DNA of 64,000 nucleotides from positions 1,798,117-1,862,116 of the forward strand of contig NZ_LN884299.1 of the NCBI RefSeq assembly GCF_001403875.1, read 5' to 3'. Numbering within the stretch: position 1 is the first letter of the stretch; the number at the start of each line of letters is the position of its first letter. The stretch is from Paenibacillus ihumii. Lineage in GTDB: Bacteria; Bacillota; Bacilli; Paenibacillales; Paenibacillaceae. Shown here piece by piece: positions 28,897 to 38,741 of the stretch. The position numbers were made by a program, and so were the translations under genes. Below the pieces are notes generated by a model that saw nothing but the letters and a program-made list of their open reading frames with translations, had not been told where the DNA came from and made no database searches.

Positions 28897-30582
28897 ATGG
28901 ATATGAATGAACGCTATGTGCTCGGGATTGACTATGGTACCGAGTCGGGGCGGGTTGTGCTTGTAGACGTAAGTGACGGGCGTGAGATAGCATGGCATGT
29001 GACGCCTTATCCGCACGGTGTTATGGATTCGGAGCTTGCGGAAACCGGGATCAAGCTTGGTGCGGAGTGGGCGCTGCAGCATCCTGAGGATTATGTGGAG
29101 GTGCTGCGGCGATCCGTTCCTGAGGTTCTGAAGCTTTCCGGGGTTCAGCCGGAACGGATTATCGGCATCGGCGTCGATTTTACTTCCAGCACGATACTTC
29201 CCGTCGATCAGAATGGACAGCCGTTATGCTATGCCGAGGAATTCCGCCGTGAGCCGCATGCTTATGTGAAGCTGTGGAAGCATCACGCCGCCCAGCACGA
29301 GGCTGATCTGATCAACGAGCTTGCGGCTGCGCGGGCGGAGAGCTTCCTCGGAAGGTACGGCGGCAAGGTGTCCTCGGAATGGATGACGGCGAAGGCTCTG
29401 CAGGTGCTTCGGGAACGCCCGGATATTTATGACGCAGCGGATCGCTTCGTAGAGGCGGCAGACTGGATCGTCTTTGTCATGACAGGAGTCATGAAGCGCA
29501 ATAGCGGCTGTGCGGGCTATAAATCGCTTTGGCACCGGAGAGAGGGCTATCCGTCCGCGGATTTCTACCGCCATCTGGACTCGAGCTTTGCTGCGTTTGC
29601 CGAGACGAAGCTGCGGGGAGATATCGTGCTGCTGAGCGAGTCGGCAGGTACGCTCACGGAAGAGGCGGCAGGTATGATGGGCCTGTGCCCGGGCATCGCC
29701 GTGGCTCCAGGCATTATTGATGCCCATGCGGCGGTTCCGGGTGTTGGAGCGACCTCGCCCGGAGATATGGTGCTGTCGATGGGGACTTCGTTATGCCACT
29801 TGCTGCTGAGCGATCGGGAAATTCAAGTAGAGGGCATATGCGGCATCGTGGAGGACGGGATTATTCCCGGGCTGTATGCCTATGAAGCCGGGCAGCCAGC
29901 CGTAGGGGATATGTTCGGCTGGTATGTGAAGCAGGGAGTCCCCGCTTATGCAGAACGGCAGGCCGTGCAGGCGGGCATGTCGGTTCATGCATGGCTGGAA
30001 GCCAGAGCATCCGAGCTGCTGCCCGGCGAGAGCGGATTGATTGCGCTCGATTGGTGGAACGGGAATCGCTCCAATCTGGTGAATTCCGAGCTTAGCGGCA
30101 TGATTGTCGGACTCACACTGCAAACAAGACCTGAGGAAATTTACCGGGCTTTGCTGGAGGCTGCTGCATTTGGCACTCGCCATATTATCGAGGTGTTCGA
30201 AGCTGCCGGGGTAGAGGTGAAGGAGCTATACGCCTGCGGCGGATTGCCGCAGAAGAACAAGCTGCTGATGCAGCTGTATGCGGATATCACCGGCCGGGAA
30301 ATTAAGGTCGCCGCCTCGGCGCAGACTCCGGCATTAGGCGCAGCGATGTTTGGCGCCGTAGCCGCCGGCTCCGCGCGAGGAGGCTATGACTCGATCGAGG
30401 AAGCGGCAAAACGTATGGCTCATCTCCAGGAGGAAAGCTACTCGCCGAATTCAGCGCATCAAGCGATGTACGATGCCCTATACAAGGAGTATCGCCTTTT
30501 GCACGACTATTTCGGGCGAGGCGGCAATGAAGTCATGCCCCGATTAAAGCAGCTGCAAAAAAAGGCCGTTAAGAGCTTTTAA
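28897..30582 (+). CDS. FGGY carbohydrate kinase, ribulokinase (AraB)-like
   Basis: 561 residues. The N-terminal ATPase-fold motif is [20 protein letters not shown]. The central [16 protein letters not shown], the substrate region [20 protein letters not shown], and the FGGY C-terminal signature [20 protein letters not shown] are all present. It is closer to ribulokinase than to FucK, and next to fucI it most likely phosphorylates L-fuculose or D-ribulose. Ribosome site GGGGGAGATGC. A phosphoketose aldolase (fucA) is not found in the cluster. Confidence 0.9.
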   Translation: MDMNERYVLGIDYGTESGRVVLVDVSDGREIAWHVTPYPHGVMDSELAETGIKLGAEWALQHPEDYVEVLRRSVPEVLKLSGVQPERIIGIGVDFTSSTILPVDQNGQPLCYAEEFRREPHAYVKLWKHHAAQHEADLINELAAARAESFLGRYGGKVSSEWMTAKALQVLRERPDIYDAADRFVEAADWIVFVMTGVMKRNSGCAGYKSLWHRREGYPSADFYRHLDSSFAAFAETKLRGDIVLLSESAGTLTEEAAGMMGLCPGIAVAPGIIDAHAAVPGVGATSPGDMVLSMGTSLCHLLLSDREIQVEGICGIVEDGIIPGLYAYEAGQPAVGDMFGWYVKQGVPAYAERQAVQAGMSVHAWLEARASELLPGESGLIALDWWNGNRSNLVNSELSGMIVGLTLQTRPEEIYRALLEAAAFGTRHIIEVFEAAGVEVKELYACGGLPQKNKLLMQLYADITGREIKVAASAQTPALGAAMFGAVAAGSARGGYDSIEEAAKRMAHLQEESYSPNSAHQAMYDALYKEYRLLHDYFGRGGNEVMPRLKQLQKKAVKSF

Positions 30583-30650
30583 GCTTCAAGACAATGCGGC
30601 AGCAATCCAGAGATTGAACCGTAATCCATCAGAAGAAGGTAGGTAAATCC

Positions 30651-31151
30651 ATGATACTGGGTGACATCAGAAACCTGGAGCAAGAGAAGCATCTATACCC
30701 TTCCGCTGTGCGAAGAGGGTTGGACTATATCAGGCTGCGTCAGCTGGAGGATGCTCCACCCGGTAAATATGAGCTGGAAAGCGGAGGGATGTATGCCCTT
30801 GTCCAGGAATACGCTACGCAGCCGATTAGCGGCCAGCAGTTCGAATCCCATCACAGCTATATCGATATACAGTATTTGGTGAGCGGTGAGGAACGGATCG
30901 GCTGGAGAAGATATGACGACCGTCTGAAAATCAGCTTAAACCGCCTGCGCGAGGACGATATCCAATTTTATGAGGACAACAGCAGTCTAATGGGAGCAGG
31001 ACATGGCGAAGGCAGCGAGTTGATTATGGCGCCAGGGTTATTCGCCGTATTCTTCCCAACGGATTTGCATCGCCCATGCGGTCATGTGCATAGCGAGAGC
31101 AGAATCCGCAAGATCGTCATAAAAATTCACCGAAGACTCGTCGGGCTGTAA
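30651..31151 (+). CDS. YhcH/YjgK/YiaL family protein (sugar anomerase-like)
   Basis: 166-residue cupin-like protein of the DUF386 family that includes NanQ (N-acetylneuraminate anomerase), EbgC and TabA. Visible landmarks are FESHHSYIDIQYLVSGEERI, then FAVFFPTDLHRPCGHV, which contain the metal-binding His and Glu residues. Members of this family often travel with sialic-acid or sugar catabolic genes, and here it closes the operon. Probable role: speeding mutarotation of the sugar processed by the cluster. A terminator-like hairpin follows. Confidence 0.85.
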   Translation: MILGDIRNLEQEKHLYPSAVRRGLDYIRLRQLEDAPPGKYELESGGMYALVQEYATQPISGQQFESHHSYIDIQYLVSGEERIGWRRYDDRLKISLNRLREDDIQFYEDNSSLMGAGHGEGSELIMAPGLFAVFFPTDLHRPCGHVHSESRIRKIVIKIHRRLVGL

Positions 31152-31172
31152 TTCTTCTCGTGCAAGGCCATT

Positions 31173-31232
31173 AAAATGAACGATTGCTTGCGAAGCCTTG
31201 GCTCCGTATGGCAGTCGTTCGTTTATTTTAAC
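31173..31232 (+). terminator. Probable terminator after the sugar cluster
   Basis: GAACGATTGC pairs with GCAGTCGTTC (one mismatch) and is followed by GTTTATTTTAA. The matching A-rich flank could make it work in both directions. Confidence 0.6.
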
Positions 31233-31411
31233 GCTCTTTGCCCGTTGCTGACTAGCCGCAATGCGCTTTGCGCCGCTTCAGCAATTTCGAATGGAGAGAT
31301 TTCTTGCAGACTCCCAGCTTGACAAGTTTATTTCAGCGAGTTAGCTTTGTAAATATTATAAGACAATGTTAAGGTCAAGCGAAAATCATTGAAGCTAGGG
31401 AGGCGCTTAAG

Positions 31412-32218
31412 ATGAGTGAATCAAACCGGTCCGGCGGTACAGACCAAGTGATCGAAATGCGAAATGTAACATGGCGGCGGGACGGGAAGGTCGTCTTGGA
31501 TGGAATAGACTGGCAGGTGGCTCCCGGCGAGAATTGGGCTCTGTTCGGGCTGAACGGCTCTGGCAAGACGACATTGCTGAATATGATCAACGGATACATT
31601 TGGCCGACCACGGGAACGATTTCCGTGCTGGGCCATAAATATGGGGAAGTGGACGTCAGGGAGATGCGCAAATCGATCGGCTGGGTCAGCTCCTCTCTGC
31701 AGCAAAGGATCCATGGCTCCGAGAAGGTGCAGGATTTGGTCGTGAGTGGAAAGTTTGCTTCGATCGGACTTTATGAGAAGCCCTCCAGCGAGGATTTTGA
31801 CCGGGCGGAAATGCTGATGCGGCAATTGAGATGCGGCCATTTGCTGGATCGTTCGTATCAGACCTGCTCCCAAGGCGAGCAGCAGAAGCTGCTTATTGCA
31901 AGGGCGCTCATGGCTGATCCGAAGCTGCTTATCCTGGATGAGGCTGCGAACGGCCTCGATTTCATCTCGAAGGAAGGGCTGCTGGACAGCATTCAGGAGC
32001 TGGCGCTGCAGCCGGCTGCTCCGCATATGATCTATGTCACCCACCACACGGAGGAAATCATTCCCGCCTTTGCAAAGACGCTGCTGCTTCGCCGCGGCGA
32101 GGTGTTCATGCAAGGAAGTACGAAGGAGATGTTCCATGGGGACATCCTTTCGGAGTTTTTCGAACTGCCGGTAGATGTCAGCTGGAGAAATGAGCGGGCC
32201 TGGCTTTCCAAGAAATAA
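31412..32218 (+). CDS. ABC transporter ATP-binding protein (YlmA/ModF-like)
   Basis: 268 residues. Walker A is LFGLNGSGKTTLL, the signature is degenerate (CSQGEQQK instead of LSGGQ), Walker B is KLLILDEAANGLD, and the switch histidine is in YVTHHTEEIIP. This pattern fits the YlmA/ModF group of ATPases whose permease is not known. No permease or binding protein is adjacent: the neighbours are a sugar cluster and a prohibitin-like gene. Start ATG 31412 after GGGAGG. Substrate unknown. Confidence 0.88.
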   Translation: MSESNRSGGTDQVIEMRNVTWRRDGKVVLDGIDWQVAPGENWALFGLNGSGKTTLLNMINGYIWPTTGTISVLGHKYGEVDVREMRKSIGWVSSSLQQRIHGSEKVQDLVVSGKFASIGLYEKPSSEDFDRAEMLMRQLRCGHLLDRSYQTCSQGEQQKLLIARALMADPKLLILDEAANGLDFISKEGLLDSIQELALQPAAPHMIYVTHHTEEIIPAFAKTLLLRRGEVFMQGSTKEMFHGDILSEFFELPVDVSWRNERAWLSKK

Positions 32219-32327
32219 ATACGAATTTTTCCTTGAATTTGTTACCTTTTCCATAGTGATGCGTATTATCAAGTAGAGCCGTGCCAGGTTACTCGGCAGG
32301 CATATACATAATGTGGAGGGGATCATA

Positions 32328-33170
32328 ATGGAAGCAGTACCGAATAACAAACCAAGGAAAAATCCGGGATACAGGGGATTGATCGCTGTAGTAGCGATCG
32401 TGATTCTGGGCATTGTCGGCGTGAACAGCGTAACACAGGTCCAGTATGGCCATGTGGGATTGTATAAAACGTTTGGGAAGCTGAATGACAATATTCTGGC
32501 GCCTGGCATTCATTTGAAGATACCTTTCATTCAGACGGTCATTCAGGTCAATACACAGGTAACGAAGACCGAAACGGATACGACGGCATCCTCCAAGGAT
32601 TTACAGCCCGTCTCCACGCATGTCGTTGTCAACTATTCCGTGAATAAAGAGTCTGCTTACAATTTGATGAACAACGTCGGCGGGGCTTATGATTCGGTTA
32701 TCATTAATCCGGCTGTGCAGGAGGTCGTCAAAGAGGTTACCGCGCGGTATCCTGCTGAGGATTTGATCGCCAAGCGCGACATCGTAGCCGGTGAAATCAG
32801 CGAGCATTTGACCGCTAGAATGGCGAAATATGATTTGATCGTCAATGAAATCAACATCGTGAATTTTAAATTCTCCGAGGCATTTGACCACTCGATTGAA
32901 GCGAAGCAGGTTGCCCAGCAGCAGGCGCTGAAGGCAGAGAACGATTTGAAGCGGATCGAAATCGAAGCGAAGCAGAAGATCGCCCAGGCGCAGGCTGAGG
33001 CCGAGGCTCTGAAGCTGAAGAAGCAGGAGGTTACGCCGGAGCTCGTACAGCTGAAGCAAATCGAAGTTCAGGAGAAAGCGCTGGAGAAATGGGACGGACG
33101 TCTTCCTTCGGTAACCGGCGGAGCTACCCCGTTCATCGATGTTCAATCCTTTGTGAATCAGCAGCAATAA
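32328..33170 (+). CDS. Prohibitin-like SPFH domain membrane protein
   Basis: 280 residues. One N-terminal transmembrane helix (LIAVVAIVILGIVGVNSV) anchors an SPFH/prohibitin domain (YGHVGLYKTFGKLND to about residue 190). A coiled coil rich in Ala, Lys and Glu follows (AKQKIAQAQAEAEALKLKKQ). Bacterial prohibitins form large ring-like membrane scaffolds and are linked to stress tolerance and protease control. Start ATG 32328 behind GGAGGGG. A terminator follows directly, so it is likely monocistronic. Confidence 0.9.
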   Translation: MEAVPNNKPRKNPGYRGLIAVVAIVILGIVGVNSVTQVQYGHVGLYKTFGKLNDNILAPGIHLKIPFIQTVIQVNTQVTKTETDTTASSKDLQPVSTHVVVNYSVNKESAYNLMNNVGGAYDSVIINPAVQEVVKEVTARYPAEDLIAKRDIVAGEISEHLTARMAKYDLIVNEINIVNFKFSEAFDHSIEAKQVAQQQALKAENDLKRIEIEAKQKIAQAQAEAEALKLKKQEVTPELVQLKQIEVQEKALEKWDGRLPSVTGGATPFIDVQSFVNQQQ

Positions 33171-33190
33171 GCTGTGCTGGAACATTAGCG

Positions 33191-33275
33191 AAACCGTCAA
33201 GCTGCGGTTGAACTGTATCCATTGTTAGATGGTTTCTGACAATAGGGAGGTTCACGGCTTGACGGTTTTTTTGTT
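33191..33275 (+). terminator. Terminator after the prohibitin gene
   Basis: AAACCGTCAAGC pairs perfectly with GCTTGACGGTTT over a 54-nt loop, ending in a run of seven to eight T residues. Confidence 0.75.
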
Positions 33276-33398
33276 TGGCGTGGCGCTAAGGTGCCATTCG
33301 GCTATGCGGATTGAAGTATTAGAATAAACAGTCTAGTCTGGTTCAGCCCATGAATTCTCCCTCCAGAGCAGGAAATACAGATGGGCTCATTAATGCGT

Positions 33399-34496
33399 TT
33401 AGGCGTTCTTCATTTTGCTCCTGCGCGACTTAATGCCGTTAACCATCCAGTAGATTACTGGAATGACGTATTCGGTGAAAATGAGCAGCGGCGGCAGGCC
33501 GCTGGTGAGCAAATAATTCATTTCGATCTGCGAGCGAACCAGGAGGATGGACAGTATGCAGGCGAATGCTGTAAATGACAGGGCCAGCGGCTTGTGATTC
33601 GGCAACTTTAGCAGCAGGCTTATGCAATAGATGGCGATGAATACCATGAAGGAGACTTTAATAAACAGGCTCGTCAGCCAAAGAATGATCAGAATGGGAT
33701 CCAGCGTTTCAATGAATGACCCTGTCCGCAGGGAACGAACGAGATCCAGGTCGGGATACGTCAGATTGGCTGCCAGCTCCGGGCCCATGATCATCAGGAT
33801 CGGCACCAGATGAGACAGTATAATGATGAGCGAGGAGATGATCGTGATGGCTAACGTGCGATAGCTTTTCTTAGGCGATTTAATATATGGCATGATCAGG
33901 AACAGAAAGGCAAATTCCCCGAAAATAATGACGCTGTCATAGATGCCTGCACCCATCTGCTTCAAGTTCAAGCGGTTAACTAACGCAGGCAGCACTTCGA
34001 TGTGCATGACCTGCGACACCATAAAAGGGGTACCGATAATGGCTAGCGCACTTATGAAAAAAAAGCCTAAGGAAGCTCGGAAAATGGTAGCGACCCCAGA
34101 ACGGGTGCCGTATGCAACGCAAGCTCCGAACAAGATTGCTATGACCCAGGAGGGTGTTCCGGGCAAGTATACTTGAATGAGGAAATCCTCCAGCTCCCGA
34201 AGATTGATTGCGGCGAGCAGAAGATTCATGATCGCAATGAATACGACAACAACCGCATGCGGGGCTTTACCTATGATATCGCCGCCGTACTGGATGATCG
34301 TCTCATTTGGACGAGAGATGGTGACTTTGTAGGCGGGATACAGCAAGAGGATGCTCAATAGGCCTCCCGCGGATATGCTGACGGGCGCGGTGAATTCGCT
34401 GCTCTGGATATACCGGCCCATCATGAAAGCGATGATGACCGTGAAGATATATATATTGTACATCGTGAATATTTGCAGGTGAGTTATCTTCTGCAT
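33399..34496 (-). CDS. Spore germination permease, GerAB/GerKB family
   Basis: About 365 residues with ten transmembrane segments, of the APC-like GerAB family. It is the membrane subunit that senses the germinant in a Ger receptor of the spore inner membrane. The start MQKITHLQIFTMYNIYIFTV is chosen because GGGAGGACC precedes it; it is the usual GerAB opening. Last gene of a four-gene minus-strand operon (A, C, D-type, B). It ends KSRRSKMKNA, without domain loss. Confidence 0.9.
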   Translation of the reverse strand: MQKITHLQIFTMYNIYIFTVIIAFMMGRYIQSSEFTAPVSISAGGLLSILLLYPAYKVTISRPNETIIQYGGDIIGKAPHAVVVVFIAIMNLLLAAINLRELEDFLIQVYLPGTPSWVIAILFGACVAYGTRSGVATIFRASLGFFFISALAIIGTPFMVSQVMHIEVLPALVNRLNLKQMGAGIYDSVIIFGEFAFLFLIMPYIKSPKKSYRTLAITIISSLIIILSHLVPILMIMGPELAANLTYPDLDLVRSLRTGSFIETLDPILIILWLTSLFIKVSFMVFIAIYCISLLLKLPNHKPLALSFTAFACILSILLVRSQIEMNYLLTSGLPPLLIFTEYVIPVIYWMVNGIKSRRSKMKNA

Positions 34497-34527
34497 ATCT
34501 GGTCCTCCCGTCATGAATGCAAGTGCC

Positions 34528-34740
34528 CTACAGCCACCGATCCAACAAGCGATACAGTCCATGCAGGGCGACTTCAATATTCCAGCTATCTTTAACGAGG
34601 AAGTGCATTTCCAGCAATAGGAGCAAAATTATATTCACCACAATTAGCCTCCACAGCTTGGCTGTATTACGGTAACGCTTGCGCCAATCCGCCCATTCAT
34701 ACAGCGTAATAAGGAGAAATACGAGGGCGATGCTGGTCAA
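34528..34740 (-). CDS. Small two-helix Ger receptor D-type subunit
   Basis: About 70 residues with two hydrophobic helices (SIALVFLLITLYEW and LIVVNIILLLLLEMHFLV). The gene lies between gerC- and gerB-type genes. Its probable TTG start at 34740 overlaps the TGA of the upstream gene (TTGA) and has GGGGGGAAA in front; an ATG 15 bp upstream is also possible. Small two-helix proteins encoded beside Ger receptors are known as D subunits in Bacillus species and modulate germination. Family assignment rests on size, topology and position. Confidence 0.7.
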   Translation of the reverse strand: MTSIALVFLLITLYEWADWRKRYRNTAKLWRLIVVNIILLLLLEMHFLVKDSWNIEVALHGLYRLLDRWL

Positions 34741-35936
34741 GTGCTTTCCCCCCATTCCGTTCTGATCGACCGGTAAGCTTCTCCGGTGCCTCTTAGTCTT
34801 AAATGGGTTACGGGTTCAATGACGAGTTCCTCCGCATAGTATTCATTCCAATTCGGTTGAATTCTCTGCCATGCGTCAGGGTATTTCCAGTTTAAATATT
34901 TCTTGAACTGAAACACGTCGGCCTCGGCCGCGCGCGTTGTGTTGATCATCTGCATGATTCGGCGGCTTAGCTCCTCATTCAGCGCTTTTTGCGCCATAAT
35001 CAGATGTGCATCGTTTTGAAGATCAAGCTTGGAGTCTGAGGTTAATACCGAGGCGGTTCCTCTCGTGAGCAGGCGAATGCCGGGAACATTCTTTTTGTTG
35101 CTTGCCTGGATCTTTGTGCGAACATGCTCCACGTTAAAGGTGATATCCTTGCCATCGATCGGCGACTCAATGCTGACTGCCATCTCTTTGATATCAGAAT
35201 CGATCATTAGGGCAGCTCTCATCTCATCTTTGTTCAGGATGGGACGGATCATCTTGTTCTTCTTCAAAATGGCCGCTCCATCGACGCCCATCCAAACCTC
35301 GGCCCGCTCCTTCTTGGCGATGGCGCCGGGCTGCTTGCCGAAACTCAGTATGGGGACAAGGATATCCCCAGAGCCGTATCTTGTGCGGAGAACGTCCCGC
35401 AGCGTTGTGTCTATCGTCAGCTTCTGATTAATATAAGCCCGCAGAATGACGGAAACGAAACGCTCGAAAGTGGTCGGGGTCTTTACCAGTTCCATCACGC
35501 TTCCCGGAGTTATGAAAATATTTGCGCTGATGTGAAAGGCGATATGCCTGCTGATGAACTCGAGCACGGGATCGATTCCCTGCATCGCCAGTTTACTGCC
35601 GATGATGATGACCCGAGTTTGCCCGAAGGTAATGCGCCTTGACAGGTCGCTTTGAAGATCCTGCAAGGCCTGAGGCAGTTTTTTGCCTGTTTTCGAGACG
35701 AAAGCGAACGGATCCTTGCTCGTCTCGCCCGAACCCCCGGCTTGTCCCGGGATCATCCGGTTGGGCAGCGGAAAGCCGAGAGTCAGCTCGAACTGGCCAT
35801 CATCCGTCAAGTCGACCATCATCAAATTGACGAAGGCCCGGTCATTGAGTTCAACAGGGGACCAGCAGCCGCTTGCAGTCAGAAAAATGATAGCTGAGAG
35901 TGTGGCAAGAAGCAGTCGGTTTCCCAGCTTGTTCAA
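34737..35936 (-). CDS. Spore germination lipoprotein, GerAC/GerKC family
   Basis: 399 residues. The lipoprotein signal is LLLATLSAIIFLTASGC followed by WSPVELNDRAFV, the classic GerC opening (GCW..ELN). The Ger(x)C domains extend to RLRGTGEAYRSI. It is anchored on the outer face of the spore inner membrane as the C subunit of the germinant receptor. The gerA-type gene ends 3 bp upstream, so the genes are cotranscribed. Confidence 0.93.
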   Translation of the reverse strand: MNKLGNRLLLATLSAIIFLTASGCWSPVELNDRAFVNLMMVDLTDDGQFELTLGFPLPNRMIPGQAGGSGETSKDPFAFVSKTGKKLPQALQDLQSDLSRRITFGQTRVIIIGSKLAMQGIDPVLEFISRHIAFHISANIFITPGSVMELVKTPTTFERFVSVILRAYINQKLTIDTTLRDVLRTRYGSGDILVPILSFGKQPGAIAKKERAEVWMGVDGAAILKKNKMIRPILNKDEMRAALMIDSDIKEMAVSIESPIDGKDITFNVEHVRTKIQASNKKNVPGIRLLTRGTASVLTSDSKLDLQNDAHLIMAQKALNEELSRRIMQMINTTRAAEADVFQFKKYLNWKYPDAWQRIQPNWNEYYAEELVIEPVTHLRLRGTGEAYRSIRTEWGEST

Positions 35937-35939
35937 CGC

Positions 35940-37544
35940 TTACTCCTCCTTCCGGTTCTTCCATCCGCGCGGGTCTTTGCCTTGCCGTCTATCGTTCCGA
36001 TTTAAGGTTAACGGCCGCATCTTCATCGCCCACCATGGGGCGCGAATTACCGTATCATTTAAATCTGCCTTGACCATCGGGGTGAATGGAGACAGGTAAG
36101 GGATTCCGAACGAATTGAGATTAATCAGGTGAATATAGATTATAATCAACCCGCAGGTAATGCCGAACAGGCCTAAAATGGATGCCAGAGCCATAATCGG
36201 AAATCGCAGCAGCCGGATCGACAGGCCGAGATCAAAGTGCGGAATAATGAATGATGCGATACCGGTCAGCGAGACGATAATGACCATAGCAGCGGAGACG
36301 ATCCCTGCTTGTACCGCCGCCGTGCCGATGATGAGCGCACCGATGATCGATACGGCCTGGCCGATCGATTTCGGAATGCGAATCGATGCTTCCCGCAGGG
36401 CCTCGAAGGAAAGCTCCATAATAAAGGCTTCGACAGCGGCGGGGAAAGGCACGATTTCTCTGGCAGCAGCGATCGTCATTAACAGCTTGTACGGGATCAT
36501 TTCAGGATGAAAAGTGGTAATTGCAATGTATAGAGACGGCAAGAGCAAGGAGACAAAAAGAAACAGATAGCGTATCCAGCGAATCCAGGTAGCCGCGATA
36601 TAGCGCTGATAGTAGTCTTCTGCGGTCTGCATGAGCATAGGCAGGGTCACCGGAACAATAATCGAGGAAGGCGTCCCGTCCACGATCAATGCTACGCGCC
36701 CCTCCAGCAGTGAGCTGCCAACAATGTCCGGCCGTTCTGTATATTCGACTTGCGGAAAAGGAGAGAACGGCGAATCCTCAATCGATTCCTCCAGGACAGA
36801 AGACCCTATGAGGCCGTCGATATCCAGATAAGACAGCCGATGCTTGATTTCCTCTACCAGCTCCGGTCTGCAAATACCTTCGACATAGGCCATGACGAAT
36901 CTTGTATGCGTCTCGGTTCCCATTGAAAACTCTTCCAGCTTGAGATTCTTGCTCTTTAATCTTCTCCGCAGCATAGTCAGATTGGTGTCCAGGCTCTCGA
37001 TGAAAGCTTCCCTCGGCCCGCGAATCACCGATTCGTTCGGGGCCTCCTCAATGGACCGTGTAGAGAAGGAAGAGGCGGAAGGGAAGGTCATGATCCTGGG
37101 CTCGCCATCGATGATTAGCGCGACTCCTGAGCCGAGAACAGCAGATATGAGCTCACTTGTGTCCGTTACGATTTCGATCTCGGATACGGATATCGCCTGA
37201 TCATCGAACAGAAAAGAAACGAGATCGCCGTCCTGAGCTTCGTTATATTGCAGGAGGCTGCGGATAATGCCATCCTGGATCGTAGTCTGGTCAGTCATCC
37301 CTTTTAAATAAATCAGAGTGCAGTTCCGGCCCGTACTGATCGTCAATTGGCGGTAGATGACATCGGAACAATTGGCGAGCTGCTGCTTCACCCAGGATAC
37401 GCGGGAATCGAGGCGTCTCTGGGCGTCGGAAGGAGAGCCGTCACCAGGCAAAGCCGGACTTGCCAGCCTATGCACCTGCTTAGGGCGCTTAATTCGGGCT
37501 GCATGATTGCGCTGCCTCCGCAGCAGCCTGGTCCACTTTGACAC
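35940..37544 (-). CDS. Spore germination protein, GerAA/GerKA family
   Basis: 534 residues. A long N-terminal cytoplasmic domain precedes membrane helices. Family motifs include GRVALIVDGTPSSIIVPVTL and AAREIVPFPAAVEAFIMELS with FEALREASIRIPKSIGQAVS. The start is GTG 37544 because AAGGAGTGG lies 10 bp upstream; the earlier in-frame ATG at 37667 has no ribosome site and adds unlikely sequence. It is the A subunit of the germinant receptor and the first gene of the operon. Expression in the forespore (SigG) is expected from family knowledge; I did not identify the promoter. Confidence 0.92.
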   Translation of the reverse strand: MSKWTRLLRRQRNHAARIKRPKQVHRLASPALPGDGSPSDAQRRLDSRVSWVKQQLANCSDVIYRQLTISTGRNCTLIYLKGMTDQTTIQDGIIRSLLQYNEAQDGDLVSFLFDDQAISVSEIEIVTDTSELISAVLGSGVALIIDGEPRIMTFPSASSFSTRSIEEAPNESVIRGPREAFIESLDTNLTMLRRRLKSKNLKLEEFSMGTETHTRFVMAYVEGICRPELVEEIKHRLSYLDIDGLIGSSVLEESIEDSPFSPFPQVEYTERPDIVGSSLLEGRVALIVDGTPSSIIVPVTLPMLMQTAEDYYQRYIAATWIRWIRYLFLFVSLLLPSLYIAITTFHPEMIPYKLLMTIAAAREIVPFPAAVEAFIMELSFEALREASIRIPKSIGQAVSIIGALIIGTAAVQAGIVSAAMVIIVSLTGIASFIIPHFDLGLSIRLLRFPIMALASILGLFGITCGLIIIYIHLINLNSFGIPYLSPFTPMVKADLNDTVIRAPWWAMKMRPLTLNRNDRRQGKDPRGWKNRKEE

Positions 37545-37761
37545 TGTTGCTCCACTCCTTCCTTCTTTCCATACTTGGATGTAATATAAACATTTGCTTA
37601 ACCTTGATTTTTTATTCCAGAAAAGTCCTTTGCAGGATGTTATTATAGATGCCTGCAGTTTTATCAAATTCGTGCATTGTTCACAAGTCTAAATTCCTTT
37701 AAAGTAAGAATAGCTGACTGCGGTACGTTACGTTATTTTGAAACTATTATGGAGGCAGTAT

Positions 37762-38592
37762 ATGAGATTGTCCTATCACCAAATCAAATGGTTGATTCTT
37801 ATCATTCCTACGATCACAATCGGAGCCTGGGAGTTTGTACGGCATGAATATTTGCTATCCTATATTTCGATGGAGCTGGGCAATTGGCTGTCTCCGGTCA
37901 TCGTATTTCTGGTGTCCATCCTCTTGCTTACTCAGCTCTTCAAGTGGATGGAGCATATCCAGGCAGAGCTGAATGAAGCCAAGGCGCTCAAAGCAGCTTT
38001 GGAAGAACGCGAGAGGATCGCCCGGGAGATTCATGACGGCATCGCCCAGTCCCTGTTCCTCCTGAATGCCCAGGTGAATAAGGTCGAGAAGGCGCAGGTC
38101 ACCGACAAGGTTACATTTGAAAAATTGAAGCACAATATTCATCGCACGAATACTTATGTGCGGCAGGCTATCGCCAATCTGCGGCACCCGGCAGCGCAGG
38201 ACGCCGTCTCCTGGCTGCAAGGGATCGGCAGCCTCGTCCGGGAGCTTGAGGCAGAATCCGATTTGAATATTCATCTCAGCTGGGCTATCCCGGAGGATCG
38301 GCTCTCGGTGCGGGATAAGATCGAGCTGCTGGCCTTGATCCGCGAATCGCTCTTCAACATCCGCAAGCATGCCAGGGCAAATGAGGTGCGAATTACGGGC
38401 CGGGTTACGGCTGAGGGGTGGAGATGCTCGGTTACGGATGACGGGGTGGGCTTCGACTTGCACGAAGTGGGCAGTCATCACTATGGCATCAAGATGATGC
38501 AGGACCGGGCGGCCATGATGGGATGGGGCTTCGAGATCGAGCGGAGCGGCGGCCAGACGCTGGTCACGATTCAAAAGTCGACAATGCCTTGA
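37762..38592 (+). CDS. Orphan sensor histidine kinase, NarL/DegS type (HisKA_3)
   Basis: 276 residues. Two N-terminal transmembrane helices (LILIIPTITIGAWEFV and LSPVIVFLVSILLLTQLF) leave almost no extracytoplasmic domain. The dimerisation and phosphorylation motif EERERIAREIHDGIAQSLFL contains the His. The ATPase motifs are the N box ESLFNIRKHARANEV and VTDDGVGFD. Such kinases normally pair with a LuxR-type response regulator, but none is next to it. The start is ATG 37762 after GGAGG at 7-nt spacing. Divergent from the ger operon; the Fur-controlled permeases follow. Confidence 0.88.
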   Translation: MRLSYHQIKWLILIIPTITIGAWEFVRHEYLLSYISMELGNWLSPVIVFLVSILLLTQLFKWMEHIQAELNEAKALKAALEERERIAREIHDGIAQSLFLLNAQVNKVEKAQVTDKVTFEKLKHNIHRTNTYVRQAIANLRHPAAQDAVSWLQGIGSLVRELEAESDLNIHLSWAIPEDRLSVRDKIELLALIRESLFNIRKHARANEVRITGRVTAEGWRCSVTDDGVGFDLHEVGSHHYGIKMMQDRAAMMGWGFEIERSGGQTLVTIQKSTMP

Positions 38593-38637
38593 CGATAATT
38601 GTCACAGGACATATAATGAGAACGATTATCACTATCA
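38589..38637 (+). promoter_or_regulatory. SigA promoter with Fur box before the iron permeases
   Basis: TTGACG (38589-38594) and TATAAT (38612-38617) are 17 bp apart. Directly behind the -10 box lies TGAGAACGATTATCACTATC plus A (38617-38637), a close match to the Fur consensus GATAATGATTATCATTATC. Bound Fur-Fe2+ would cover the -10 box and start site, giving iron repression of the two permease genes. The -35 lies over the end of the kinase gene. Confidence 0.85.
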
Positions 38638-38741
38638 TTGGTTAGTAGTGGATTTTTTGAGAGCAGCAATTTTGAACAGGCGCAGAATCCGTATAGATTT
38701 GAGCTTGCGGTTCGCGCTTTGCGGATGGGGAGAACTTTTGT

